Assembly (NCBI GenBank): GCA_947380655.1
Contig: CANCRX010000040.1
Location: 1 to 28,788 of the forward strand
Reading direction: 5' to 3'
From: Alcaligenaceae bacterium
Lineage (GTDB): Bacteria > Pseudomonadota > Gammaproteobacteria > Burkholderiales > Burkholderiaceae_B
DNA length: 28,788 nucleotides
The number at the start of each line of letters is the position of its first letter. The stretch's first letter is position 1. Shown here in pieces: positions 6,130-13,527 of this stretch. Position numbers and translations under genes: made by a program. The notes under the pieces are model-generated. The model searched no databases, was not told the origin of the DNA, and saw only the letters and a program-made list of their open reading frames with translations.

Positions 6130-9100
6130 CTATGCTCGCTGGAAATCCTTGTCGCACCACACCACCAGAAACCCAATCGATCCAGACATTGCCAGAACTG
6201 CTGCGCGTAGCATCGGCGAATCCCAAATCATTCATACTCACCCCAGCGGCAAGCGCTGCGTCGTGCGGTGTAGTTTTTCCGTCAACGCGATGAGCCCTCG
6301 CACCCAGCTCAGTGTGACCATAGCCATGCTCAATAGCAATAGCTCCCATAGCCACTCCGTCTCGCACCATGGCAACACCGGCAACCGAACCGCCAGGGGT
6401 CGTTATACGCACAGCATCACCACTTTTTATACCGAGTCGAATTGCATCAGTACGGTTGATTGATACGGGGTTGTGAGGGTGAACCTGACGCAATCTATTC
6501 ACAGCGATGGACATCGAACTCATTAAATTAGACTTGTAAGAAGTCAACAAAAAAGGAAACTGCTCGAGAGTGAAACGCTCGCGCATGGATTGACCATTTG
6601 CAAGACGTGTCGGATACCAAGTCGGGCAACCACTCAATCGTTCACCGGTCATCGAATGTCGAATTTTAGAAATATCTTCGCTCCAGATTTGCAGAGGCCT
6701 GACATGTGCCGCACGAATATGATCATCCTCCCATGCCGTCTGAAGCTTCTCAAATCTACCGCCACGTGTAAGGATCATCGCTACCTGACGCCACTCGTCA
6801 GGTTTTAATTTTTCCTGCAGCATCGGAACATAACGCTGCATTCCCGTCACCTCAATATCATCATCGCTTGCTGGGCCCACCGGTTTACCTGCTGCAAAAG
6901 CAATATTTGCGATGCCCCGCAGATAAAAATCCTCCGCAGTATTGAGATCGTAAAGCTCCCCCTCTTTGTCTGTAATCACGCCTTGACCAAAACCTGGCAT
7001 ATGTAAGTGTTTAGCAATAGCAATCAAAAAAGATTCCAAATTAACAGGAACACCCTTTCCCGTATCTGATACAGCCGGCGTCACTACAGGACAACGAACG
7101 GTAGAGGATTTGGCAACGACATCGGCCCAGGGGGCACCAATTCCCCAACTCTCGTAAGTTACCGTATCAGGAACGATGTAATCAGCCCATGCATTTGTTT
7201 CGTTGATAAATGGATTCACTGAAATCGCAAGCGGTAATACCTTGGGATCACGCAACTGATCTAACGCAAGATTTTTAAAGCCCGCAATCGAATAGACAGG
7301 ATTACTCATGTGATTAAGCCAGACTTTCACACGATAAGGATAGCCAGCAAGTCCGGAAGAAAGCATTTCACTGCTCAAGGCATCTACAGCGGGATACCAC
7401 GGCGCACGCGCTGGATACGGAGATTGGCCCGCTGCTTTTTTTCGCAGAAACTCACTTGTTTTTTCATACGGAAAACGATGGCGCGAGAGCGCTACGCCTT
7501 GTGGTTGAACTTTACCTGGAAATTTTGCAAAGTTATAACGCGGCCCAGGCCCAAAAGGACCATACGGCCCCGCGTCAAGCACAAGTCCACCAGCTACGTT
7601 GAGATTGCCGACAAGGGTATTAAGCATCGCGATCGCATAAGCGGTATAAAACCCTGAACCATTCATCGTTCCACCATGCGCGTCTGCAACGGCATGCTTG
7701 CCATAACTGGTGAATTCACGCGCCATGTCTTCGATCTCGTGACGAGCAATTCCACACAGAGCGGCATACTCATCCAGTGACTTCAGATTCGCTTCTGTCC
7801 GCAATCGCGTCAAGGCAGAGGTGACTTGTAATGGTGTTTCTCCAACACCAGGGGCATTGACTACCCTGTCAACAAATAATTCAGCGGGTGAGGCTACTGT
7901 ATGCGGAGCAAATGAACCATCAGCTAACTGAACGACGAAAACATCGGGGGTTTTTTCATCACCAATCCGTGGCCATCCCATATCTTGACCACGCAAACAT
8001 GTTCCAAATCGCGGATGATCTGCTTGAGCAATGATCAAGTGCGTTGCATTGGTCCACGACACTTCACCAGCGATTTTCATAGCCTCGGGTCCAGGCTGCG
8101 CTAAAGATTTATCGTCGTACCGTTTATTTTCGATAATCCATTGAATCAGTCCCATAGCAAGGGCTAAATCAGTGGCGGGTTTAACTGCGACCCAGCGATT
8201 GCCTGAGCCGGCTGCAAAGCTAGAGGAAGTTGGCAGGACGGGTGAAACAACAACGTATTTAAAGGTGATCTCGTCCCGGGTACGTGCTTGGGCCAATTCA
8301 CGCCCTTGCCGCTGAAAAGGATTACCAGATTGCGCGGGAGCCGCGCCGATAAAGAGACCGAAACGTGCACGCGACCAATCTGGTTTGCCATGGGGCTGAC
8401 CAAACAGATCCCCTAGTGCAGCGCCTGCGCCAACGCGAAATGTTTGACCGCAATACGAGCCATGATTGGCAACATTCACTGTGCCAAACGATTGTTGCGC
8501 AAATCGATTAATCAGTGGCGTACGTCCCTCGTTGGCCGCATCGGTCACCAGCAATTGATTCGCAAGTGGTCCGTATTCAGGATTTTCAGGATCTATCAAT
8601 GTCTTGTGGTCATAGATGGCTCGCAAGCCATCTATATGCCCCTCTCCAAAGAGGTCTCCACCCTCACAGACTTCCTTGACCAGTTGCTCAAAAGAAATTG
8701 TTTCCCATTTCCCTGTCCCTCTTGCGCCCACTCTTTTCAAAGGCTTGAGGACGCGATATGGATTGGTCTGTTGCTCCTGCATAGCTGAACCTCGGGCGCA
8801 CGAAGTTGCACGGCCCTCCAAACCTGACTCCCCACCCAACATTGCATAAACTTCACGCACAGGCATTTCCATCGAAGCTGGGTGCGTGGTTGCAAGAGGA
8901 TGATAGGGATTGCCTGCAATGCGCAGAATACGATTAGATTTTGTATCAACGCGCACACGCACACCACACTGTGTCCAACAGCCTAGACAACTTGATGGGC
9001 TGACCGTTTGTCCAGGTTGTGTCGAAAGCACACCGGTCGCTGGGTCGATACGAAATTCTGGCGTGAGCGAGTTGCCGCGCGTCTGATGCGCAGTTGTTAC

Positions 9101-9274
9101 ACCCGCAGTGCCTTTGACCAAACCCTCAACGGCTTTGACAACCGTCTCACCGTAACCTGCCGCAAAGGCGGCGAGACCACCTAAAGCAGCGCCACCCTGA
9201 ACGATCAGCTTGCGACGTGAAGTGATTTTTTCATCATGCTCTGATGACCTGTCGTTGTCGTAACTTTTGCTCAT
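6113..9274 (-). CDS. ttrA: Tetrathionate reductase subunit A (molybdopterin catalytic subunit)
   Basis: The 1053-residue protein matches the Salmonella TtrA sequence as I remember it over its whole length, including GGDLFGEGHIDGLRAI, QSGNPFQRQ, SPYPARAPWYP and the C-terminal DWVSGGVVRQGFPASIERL. A Tat signal with Arg20-Arg21 (TSRRKLIVQGG) exports the folded enzyme. A [4Fe-4S] motif is formed by Cys96, Cys99, Cys103 and Cys159. Cys275 in HGSYCG is the likely molybdenum ligand, by comparison with related Cys-ligated enzymes (inference). It should reduce tetrathionate to thiosulfate using bis-MGD, receiving electrons from TtrB and TtrC. It is the last gene of ttrBCA, 28 bp after ttrC, with an AGGA ribosome site. 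No frameshift or missing motif is apparent. Confidence 0.95.
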   Translation of the reverse strand: MSKSYDNDRSSEHDEKITSRRKLIVQGGAALGGLAAFAAGYGETVVKAVEGLVKGTAGVTTAHQTRGNSLTPEFRIDPATGVLSTQPGQTVSPSSCLGCWTQCGVRVRVDTKSNRILRIAGNPYHPLATTHPASMEMPVREVYAMLGGESGLEGRATSCARGSAMQEQQTNPYRVLKPLKRVGARGTGKWETISFEQLVKEVCEGGDLFGEGHIDGLRAIYDHKTLIDPENPEYGPLANQLLVTDAANEGRTPLINRFAQQSFGTVNVANHGSYCGQTFRVGAGAALGDLFGQPHGKPDWSRARFGLFIGAAPAQSGNPFQRQGRELAQARTRDEITFKYVVVSPVLPTSSSFAAGSGNRWVAVKPATDLALAMGLIQWIIENKRYDDKSLAQPGPEAMKIAGEVSWTNATHLIIAQADHPRFGTCLRGQDMGWPRIGDEKTPDVFVVQLADGSFAPHTVASPAELFVDRVVNAPGVGETPLQVTSALTRLRTEANLKSLDEYAALCGIARHEIEDMAREFTSYGKHAVADAHGGTMNGSGFYTAYAIAMLNTLVGNLNVAGGLVLDAGPYGPFGPGPRYNFAKFPGKVQPQGVALSRHRFPYEKTSEFLRKKAAGQSPYPARAPWYPAVDALSSEMLSSGLAGYPYRVKVWLNHMSNPVYSIAGFKNLALDQLRDPKVLPLAISVNPFINETNAWADYIVPDTVTYESWGIGAPWADVVAKSSTVRCPVVTPAVSDTGKGVPVNLESFLIAIAKHLHMPGFGQGVITDKEGELYDLNTAEDFYLRGIANIAFAAGKPVGPASDDDIEVTGMQRYVPMLQEKLKPDEWRQVAMILTRGGRFEKLQTAWEDDHIRAAHVRPLQIWSEDISKIRHSMTGERLSGCPTWYPTRLANGQSMRERFTLEQFPFLLTSYKSNLMSSMSIAVNRLRQVHPHNPVSINRTDAIRLGIKSGDAVRITTPGGSVAGVAMVRDGVAMGAIAIEHGYGHTELGARAHRVDGKTTPHDAALAAGVSMNDLGFADATRSSSGNVWIDWVSGGVVRQGFPASIERLGA

Positions 9275-9302
9275 GATTCTTAAATCCTGTTCACTATTTT
9301 TT

Positions 9303-10346
9303 TCAAGCTAACCGTGCGTCACATCGTGCGTGACCAGGAAAACGCTCAAGCAGAAATAACGCGATAGAAATGAGTGCGATGCACAAACCCAACACACCCA
9401 GCATTCCCATCAGACCGTCGCCTCCCCACGGCATTTGATAGATATATAGGCCGGCCCCATATTTTGGAACTCCTTGCACAGACATAAATATGATCCATCG
9501 AAAAATCCATGCTGTAGCGAGCATCATGACTGCAACAAGAAAGGAATAGCCTGGGCGTAGTAAAAATCGCGCGTGGCGCACGACCAGTACAAAGATGGCC
9601 AGGCCTGCCAATAAAGATCCAAGCAAACTGATCCGCCAGACAGGAAACAGTTCGTACAGACGCAGCGCTGCTGTATATGAAGGCTCTCCCCCAGTCATAC
9701 CACGTACGGACCATACCAGCGCACTCATGACAAGCAGGGTCACAGCTATCAGCCCTAGCCTGCGTATTAATTGGACTGGCGTCGCGCCTAACCCGCCCGG
9801 TAACCAGCGCGTGACAAGCAGCACTGCGCCCATCGCAGCTAACCAACCTGTCAGCGCAAAATTTATCGGAAGAAACACAGTATTCCAAAGGGGACGGGAA
9901 CGGACAGCCATCACCTCTGAGCCGGTATAAACAAGAATACTGATCGCGGAAATTATCAACAGGACAGCCAAGACTCGCATGACGGTCAAATACCCAAGCC
10001 ACCAGGCTGAACAAAAGCCGATAACGAGCGAAACAAAAACAGGTAAAAGATAGGCACCAATAGACATCCAGGACCACGGTGTGAAGTAAGCATAAAAATG
10101 CCAGAATCGACCGGGCTGATGTAAGTCAGCCAGGAGCGATACGGGCGCGGCGATGGCGCTTGTTACCAATACGATCATCACCGCCGGCATTAAGCGCCAG
10201 TCGGGTGATCCAGGTTGGGTAAGCAGCGCAAGCCCCGCTGCCGTGAGAGCTGCAGTGCTTGCGATGCCAATGAGGAAAAAATACTGAACGGCCCAAGGCA
10301 GCCAAGCAGCCTCATAGGCGGGCGTCAGTAACTCAATAATTTGCAT
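9303..10346 (-). CDS. ttrC: Tetrathionate reductase subunit C (NrfD-family membrane quinol subunit)
   Basis: The 347-residue protein is strongly hydrophobic, with about nine predicted membrane helices, and begins MQIIELLTPAYEAAWLPWAVQYFFLIG. That start and helix pattern are those of the NrfD/PsrC family, which oxidises quinol in the inner membrane and passes electrons to a partner ferredoxin. The HQPGRFWHFYAYFTPWSWMSIGAYLLPVF region (about residues 75-105) is a well-conserved NrfD feature. It sits between ttrB and ttrA in the same order as the Salmonella ttrBCA operon, which is the main reason for the TtrC name. The ATG at 10346 has an AAGGA site 7 bases upstream. Confidence 0.92.
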   Translation of the reverse strand: MQIIELLTPAYEAAWLPWAVQYFFLIGIASTAALTAAGLALLTQPGSPDWRLMPAVMIVLVTSAIAAPVSLLADLHQPGRFWHFYAYFTPWSWMSIGAYLLPVFVSLVIGFCSAWWLGYLTVMRVLAVLLIISAISILVYTGSEVMAVRSRPLWNTVFLPINFALTGWLAAMGAVLLVTRWLPGGLGATPVQLIRRLGLIAVTLLVMSALVWSVRGMTGGEPSYTAALRLYELFPVWRISLLGSLLAGLAIFVLVVRHARFLLRPGYSFLVAVMMLATAWIFRWIIFMSVQGVPKYGAGLYIYQMPWGGDGLMGMLGVLGLCIALISIALFLLERFPGHARCDARLA

Positions 10347-10372
10347 CAGATTGTCCTTGGAAATGGGAGGGA

Positions 10373-11146
10373 TTAATGCGAGGCAAGCAAACGCACACCC
10401 GCTTGTCCATCAATGCCATTCACAAACTCTTCTGGTAGACCTATGTAATACACATGAGGTGAGGTACCCATCGCAGGCTTGAGTACTTTGATCTGGTCCT
10501 GATGCGATGCAATCATGCGAGATATGGTGCTTTCTTTGTTATTCAGATCACCGATCACCCTAGCCCCCCCCACACAACTTTCAACACACGCAGGCAACAA
10601 ACCCACCGCTAAACGGTGTTCGCAGAAGGTGCACTTGTCTGCGGTCTGTGTTTCATGGTTAATAAATCGTGCGTCATACGGACAGGCCTGAACGCAATAG
10701 CCACAACCAACACATCGCTCATTGTCGACCAATACGATTCCATCGGTGCGCTGAAACGTCGCCTGCACAGGACAAACGGGAACACAGGGAGGGTTGTCAC
10801 AATGATTGCAAAGTCTTGGCAAACTTACCATCGCTGAAGGGGCTGGTTTGTCGGTTTGATCAATTTCATATTGGAGGACTGTTGTTCGAAACTGCCCGAG
10901 TGGCGGGAGATTTTCCATCGAACAGCTAACCGTACAGGCCTGGCATCCGATGCATTTACGCATATCTACAAGCATGCCGTAGCGCTTTCCCTGTTCGCCC
11001 GGACGGCGCAGCGGCTGCGTGCCGATTGCAGCCTGGACAGGTCTAATTGGAATGACCGTGGCGGTCGCACTCAAACCAAGCAATCCTTTCAAAAATCCAC
11101 GCTTTCCTGCCTGAAGAACCATGACTGATTCCGTTGCTTCGTCCAT
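10373..11146 (-). CDS. ttrB: Tetrathionate reductase subunit B (4Fe-4S ferredoxin)
   Basis: The 257-residue protein contains four cysteine groups for four [4Fe-4S] clusters: CIGCQACTVSC (Cys65-Cys75), CNHCDNPPCVPVC, CVGCGYCVQAC, and CTFCE...CVESC. It should carry electrons from TtrC to TtrA on the outer face of the inner membrane. The N-terminus has a Tat-like signal, GKRGFLKGLLGLSATA, with Lys15-Arg16 in place of the arginine pair. Salmonella TtrB is the known natural example of this Lys-Arg variant. I prefer the ATG at 11146 over an in-frame GTG at 11149 because GGAG is then spaced 6 bases away. It is the first gene of ttrBCA and follows the FNR-like promoter at 11182-11223. Confidence 0.94.
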   Translation of the reverse strand: MDEATESVMVLQAGKRGFLKGLLGLSATATVIPIRPVQAAIGTQPLRRPGEQGKRYGMLVDMRKCIGCQACTVSCSMENLPPLGQFRTTVLQYEIDQTDKPAPSAMVSLPRLCNHCDNPPCVPVCPVQATFQRTDGIVLVDNERCVGCGYCVQACPYDARFINHETQTADKCTFCEHRLAVGLLPACVESCVGGARVIGDLNNKESTISRMIASHQDQIKVLKPAMGTSPHVYYIGLPEEFVNGIDGQAGVRLLASH

Positions 11147-11181
11147 CACTTACTCCAGAATAACCACATACCGTAGTTATT

Positions 11182-11223
11182 AATTTATTACTGAAAGTAA
11201 TAAATGACATTGACCTGTATCAA
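11182..11223 (-). promoter_or_regulatory. FNR/ANR-type box and class II promoter for ttrBCA
   Basis: On the minus strand TTGAT-ACAG-GTCAA (11223-11210) matches the FNR consensus TTGAT-N4-ATCAA at nine of ten defined positions. If it sits at -41.5, as at class II FNR promoters, transcription would begin near 11175. The hexamer TAAATT at 11187-11182 then falls exactly at -12 to -7. This gives a leader of about 29 nt before the ttrB ATG. Control by an FNR-family oxygen sensor is inferred from this geometry; the FNR gene is not in the window. Confidence 0.75.
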
Positions 11224-11291
11224 TACTTAACGAATCAGAAAAGTCGGTAGCACTAGGCTGATTGTGAGTCATCACGCCACGGTAAATAAGA

Positions 11292-11363
11292 TTGACAGAG
11301 CCTTGACACAACAGCCTTGACACAACAAAACTATATGGATTAATATTATATATAAATATATTA
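11292..11363 (+). promoter_or_regulatory. Promoter region of the sulfur operon with repeated TTGACA elements
   Basis: Three perfect TTGACA hexamers lie at 11292-11297, 11303-11308 and 11317-11322. The last two belong to an exact 14-bp tandem repeat, AGCCTTGACACAAC, at 11299-11312 and 11313-11326. The third hexamer is followed after 18 bp by TAATAT (11341-11346), a good sigma-70 promoter. An AT-rich imperfect palindrome with outer arms TAATAT and ATATTA spans 11341-11363, and could bind a repressor or simply ease melting. The operon's first ATG is at 11398. Confidence 0.6.
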
Positions 11364-11397
11364 TGTTATTTAATATAATTTAAGGATGGTTTGTCAT

Positions 11398-11928
11398 ATG
11401 AATAAAAATCTACACAAAGCACCGGAGCCGTTCTGGCATCCACTGGTGTCAGGCTTATTGCTAGGCGCAGTACTGCTCGCGACCTTTGTCTTGACGGGTC
11501 ATGGCCTCGGTGCGACAGGATTTACAACACGCCTAACCGCCTGGATCGGCATGGAGTTCGCACCGATCGCCACCGCAGCAAACGACTATCTGGGTGCAAT
11601 GATTGAAGATGGTCATCCACTGAGTTCCTGGATTACCTGGCAAGTGATGGGTGTCGCTTTAGGCGCTCTGATTTCAGCCGGGCTCGCAGGAAGAATACGT
11701 TTTCAGATGGATGGAAAAATTCTTGGCGGCAGCCGCCGTCCCCTGACGGCACTGGCTGGTGGCGTGCTAGCTGGCTTTGGGGCGCGTGTCGCTGCAGGCT
11801 GCACCAGTGGCTTGGGCTTGTCGGGTTCGGCCACGCTATCGATCGCTGGGTTTGTCTTTCTCATTACATTTTTTGGTGCTGGTCTGTTGGCTAGCCGTTT
11901 GTTCAAAACAGGGAAAACATCATGCTAA
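11398..11928 (+). CDS. YeeE/YedE family sulfur transporter, first half-size subunit
   Basis: The 176-residue hydrophobic protein has four or five likely membrane helices. It carries the family's signature cysteine in AAGCTSGLGLSGSATLS, about residues 132-148. Full-length YeeE (TsuA-type) proteins import thiosulfate, passing it along conserved cysteines. Half-size pairs such as PmpA/PmpB have the same fold split in two. I chose the ATG at 11398 because an in-frame ATG at 11386 has its ribosome sequence (AAGG) directly abutting it. The gene overlaps the next by 7 bp (ATGCTAA), indicating translational coupling. The substrate is inferred from family and neighbours, not shown by the sequence. Confidence 0.87.
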   Translation: MNKNLHKAPEPFWHPLVSGLLLGAVLLATFVLTGHGLGATGFTTRLTAWIGMEFAPIATAANDYLGAMIEDGHPLSSWITWQVMGVALGALISAGLAGRIRFQMDGKILGGSRRPLTALAGGVLAGFGARVAAGCTSGLGLSGSATLSIAGFVFLITFFGAGLLASRLFKTGKTSC

Positions 11929-12527
11929 GCACCGTACTCTCAGGACTTTTACTAGGTGCCGGCTTCGGTTTCGTATTAGAACGCGCGGGCTTTGGCAGTC
12001 CCTGCAAACTCACCGCGCAATTCAGACTGACGGACTGGTCCGTATTCAAAGTCATGTTCACAGCGATTGTTGTTGCGGCGGTTGGCTTAATGATTTTTGA
12101 AAAAACTGGCGTCATCCAAGTTGAAGACCTATTTGTTCCCCCTGCATTTCTTGGCGCAGCAGCCTTGGGTGGCGCGTTGGTTGGAGTTGGCTTTGCCGTG
12201 GGTGGTTATTGCCCAGGAACTTCAGTCGTAGGGTTTGTATCGGGTCGGATCGATGCCGCGATTTTCCTGCTTGGTCTGCTGCTGGGCACCTGGCTCTTTG
12301 CTGGTTTCTTTGACAGTCTTGAACCACTAACAGTTCTAGGCGAATACCTCAACGCAGAAACCTTACCCGAGGCATTCAATGTCTCGGACCTCACGATCAA
12401 CATCATCATGATTCTTGCTGCGATCGGGGTGTTCGTACTGGGCACCTTTATGGAAAAACGCTCAGTCGGGCCGGTCACTGCGCAGCAAGCGGTATTCGGC
12501 ACAGAGTCCTCGCACAAAAGTACTTGA
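11922..12527 (+). CDS. YeeE/YedE family sulfur transporter, second half-size subunit
   Basis: The 201-residue membrane protein has about five helices and two conserved cysteine motifs of the family: GFGSPCKLTAQFRLTDW near residue 27 and FAVGGYCPGTSVVGFVSGR near residue 102. It probably pairs with the preceding half-size protein to form one channel for thiosulfate or another reduced-sulfur species. The two reading frames overlap by 7 bp. Divergent orientation from ttrBCA, whose product is thiosulfate, fits a role in taking up or releasing that product. Direction of transport cannot be told from the sequence. Confidence 0.87.
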   Translation: MLSTVLSGLLLGAGFGFVLERAGFGSPCKLTAQFRLTDWSVFKVMFTAIVVAAVGLMIFEKTGVIQVEDLFVPPAFLGAAALGGALVGVGFAVGGYCPGTSVVGFVSGRIDAAIFLLGLLLGTWLFAGFFDSLEPLTVLGEYLNAETLPEAFNVSDLTINIIMILAAIGVFVLGTFMEKRSVGPVTAQQAVFGTESSHKST

Positions 12528-12563
12528 CCACAAAAATCAATCCTACGTTATCTGGAGAATTAA

Positions 12564-12839
12564 ATGAATAAAAAATCAACCGTCGCCGCATTCGCGCTTG
12601 CTATGGCAAGTATCGTCGCCGCACCTGTCGCACGCTCCGCAGATGCACCCGCCACACCCCCCACCCAAGGGACAGAACAAAAACCAGCAGGAGATGCGTC
12701 GAAACAACCGGCGCAAAACCCTTGCGCACCTGACAAGAAAAAGGGCTCGAATCCTTGCGGTCCAAGCAAGAAAAAAGCCAGCAATCCATGTGGCCCCTCA
12801 AATCCTTGTGGTCCCAAAAAACGCAAGTCAGGCGATTGA
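12564..12839 (+). CDS. Small exported Cys-repeat protein, NPC(A/G)P motifs
   Basis: The 91-residue protein starts with a clear Sec signal (MNKKSTVAAFALAMASIVAA, likely cut after ARSA near residue 26). A Pro/Thr/Gln-rich linker follows, then a basic tail with four copies of NPC[A/G]P. The cysteines are Cys54, Cys65, Cys76 and Cys82, the first three spaced exactly 11 apart with lysines between. No other domain is present. The ATG at 12564 has a GGAG site. I do not recognise a named family. In this operon a periplasmic sulfur-carrying or metal-binding role is possible, but neither is established. The low-complexity composition makes homology searches hard; the signal peptide, ribosome site and operon position argue that the gene is real. 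Confidence 0.8.
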   Translation: MNKKSTVAAFALAMASIVAAPVARSADAPATPPTQGTEQKPAGDASKQPAQNPCAPDKKKGSNPCGPSKKKASNPCGPSNPCGPKKRKSGD

Positions 12840-12864
12840 ATAATAGCCCTACCTATAACTGAAA

Positions 12865-13524
12865 ATGTCAACGATCAACAACTCTGCGCAAGCACGTGAA
12901 CGTGCGACGAATACCTTGATGCGGCTACAGGCAAGCTACGCGTCAAAGGGTATCGCCCTCTGCCAGGCTGCCTTGTGTGGTGCAAATGAGTTTGTGGCGT
13001 GGACCCATTATCCAAAAAATGATTGTTCAGATGTAGACACGGGCTATGAGTTTTATTATCACGCGCATGAAGCCGCAGACATGCCAGAAGCAGAGCATGG
13101 CCATTTTCATCTTTTCAAACGCGATGTCAGTCAGCCAGAAATATTTACACATCTGATCGGCATTGCTCTGGATACCAAAGGTCTGCCGGTACGTCTGTTC
13201 ACCACCAATCAATGGGTCACCGGTGAGTCCTTACAGAAAGCAACAACCGTACAAGCGTATCTCAGGGACTACTCATTTACAGCCAAGGGGCGTCTAGCCC
13301 CGATCGCCAAATGGATACAAGCCTTGCTGATTTTGTATGAAGAGGAAATCACCTCATTGATACGTAATAGAGATGTATTGATTCATACACATGTTTCAGC
13401 AGGTTTTAAAAAAAGCACTTTTCTTGAAGACCGATCACAACACTGCCTAACTGCTTGTCAGATTAATTTTCTTGAAAAATTATCTTTGCCATCACGCACT
13501 ATGTTCTACTCACAAGAGGCATAA
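12865..13524 (+). CDS. Conserved protein of unknown function with HGHFH motif
   Basis: The 219-residue soluble protein has no signal peptide. Two histidine-rich segments stand out, YYHAHE at residues 64-69 and EHGHFHLF at 77-84, which look like a possible metal site. A central GIALDTKGLPVRLFTTNQWVTGE stretch follows. The C-terminus has a Cys-His pair (HCLTACQINFLEKL). I think it may belong to the DUF6969 group but cannot verify this. It starts 25 bp after the Cys-repeat gene and its stop is 3 bp before the rhodanese start, so it is firmly inside the sulfur operon. The 3' part is visibly richer in A/T than the neighbours. The function is unknown. Confidence 0.8.
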   Translation: MSTINNSAQARERATNTLMRLQASYASKGIALCQAALCGANEFVAWTHYPKNDCSDVDTGYEFYYHAHEAADMPEAEHGHFHLFKRDVSQPEIFTHLIGIALDTKGLPVRLFTTNQWVTGESLQKATTVQAYLRDYSFTAKGRLAPIAKWIQALLILYEEEITSLIRNRDVLIHTHVSAGFKKSTFLEDRSQHCLTACQINFLEKLSLPSRTMFYSQEA

Positions 13525-13527
13525 TTT

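Noticed and set aside
9346..10077. 243-codon minus-strand open frame inside ttrC
   Set aside because: It is out of frame with ttrC, whose translation is a clean NrfD-type membrane protein. The alternative is Cys- and Arg-rich and looks non-coding.
12715..12825. Repeats in the Cys-repeat gene as a CRISPR-like or DNA-level tandem array
   Set aside because: The similarity follows the reading frame (NPC[A/G]P codons) and spacing is in multiples of three, so it is a protein repeat, not a DNA array.
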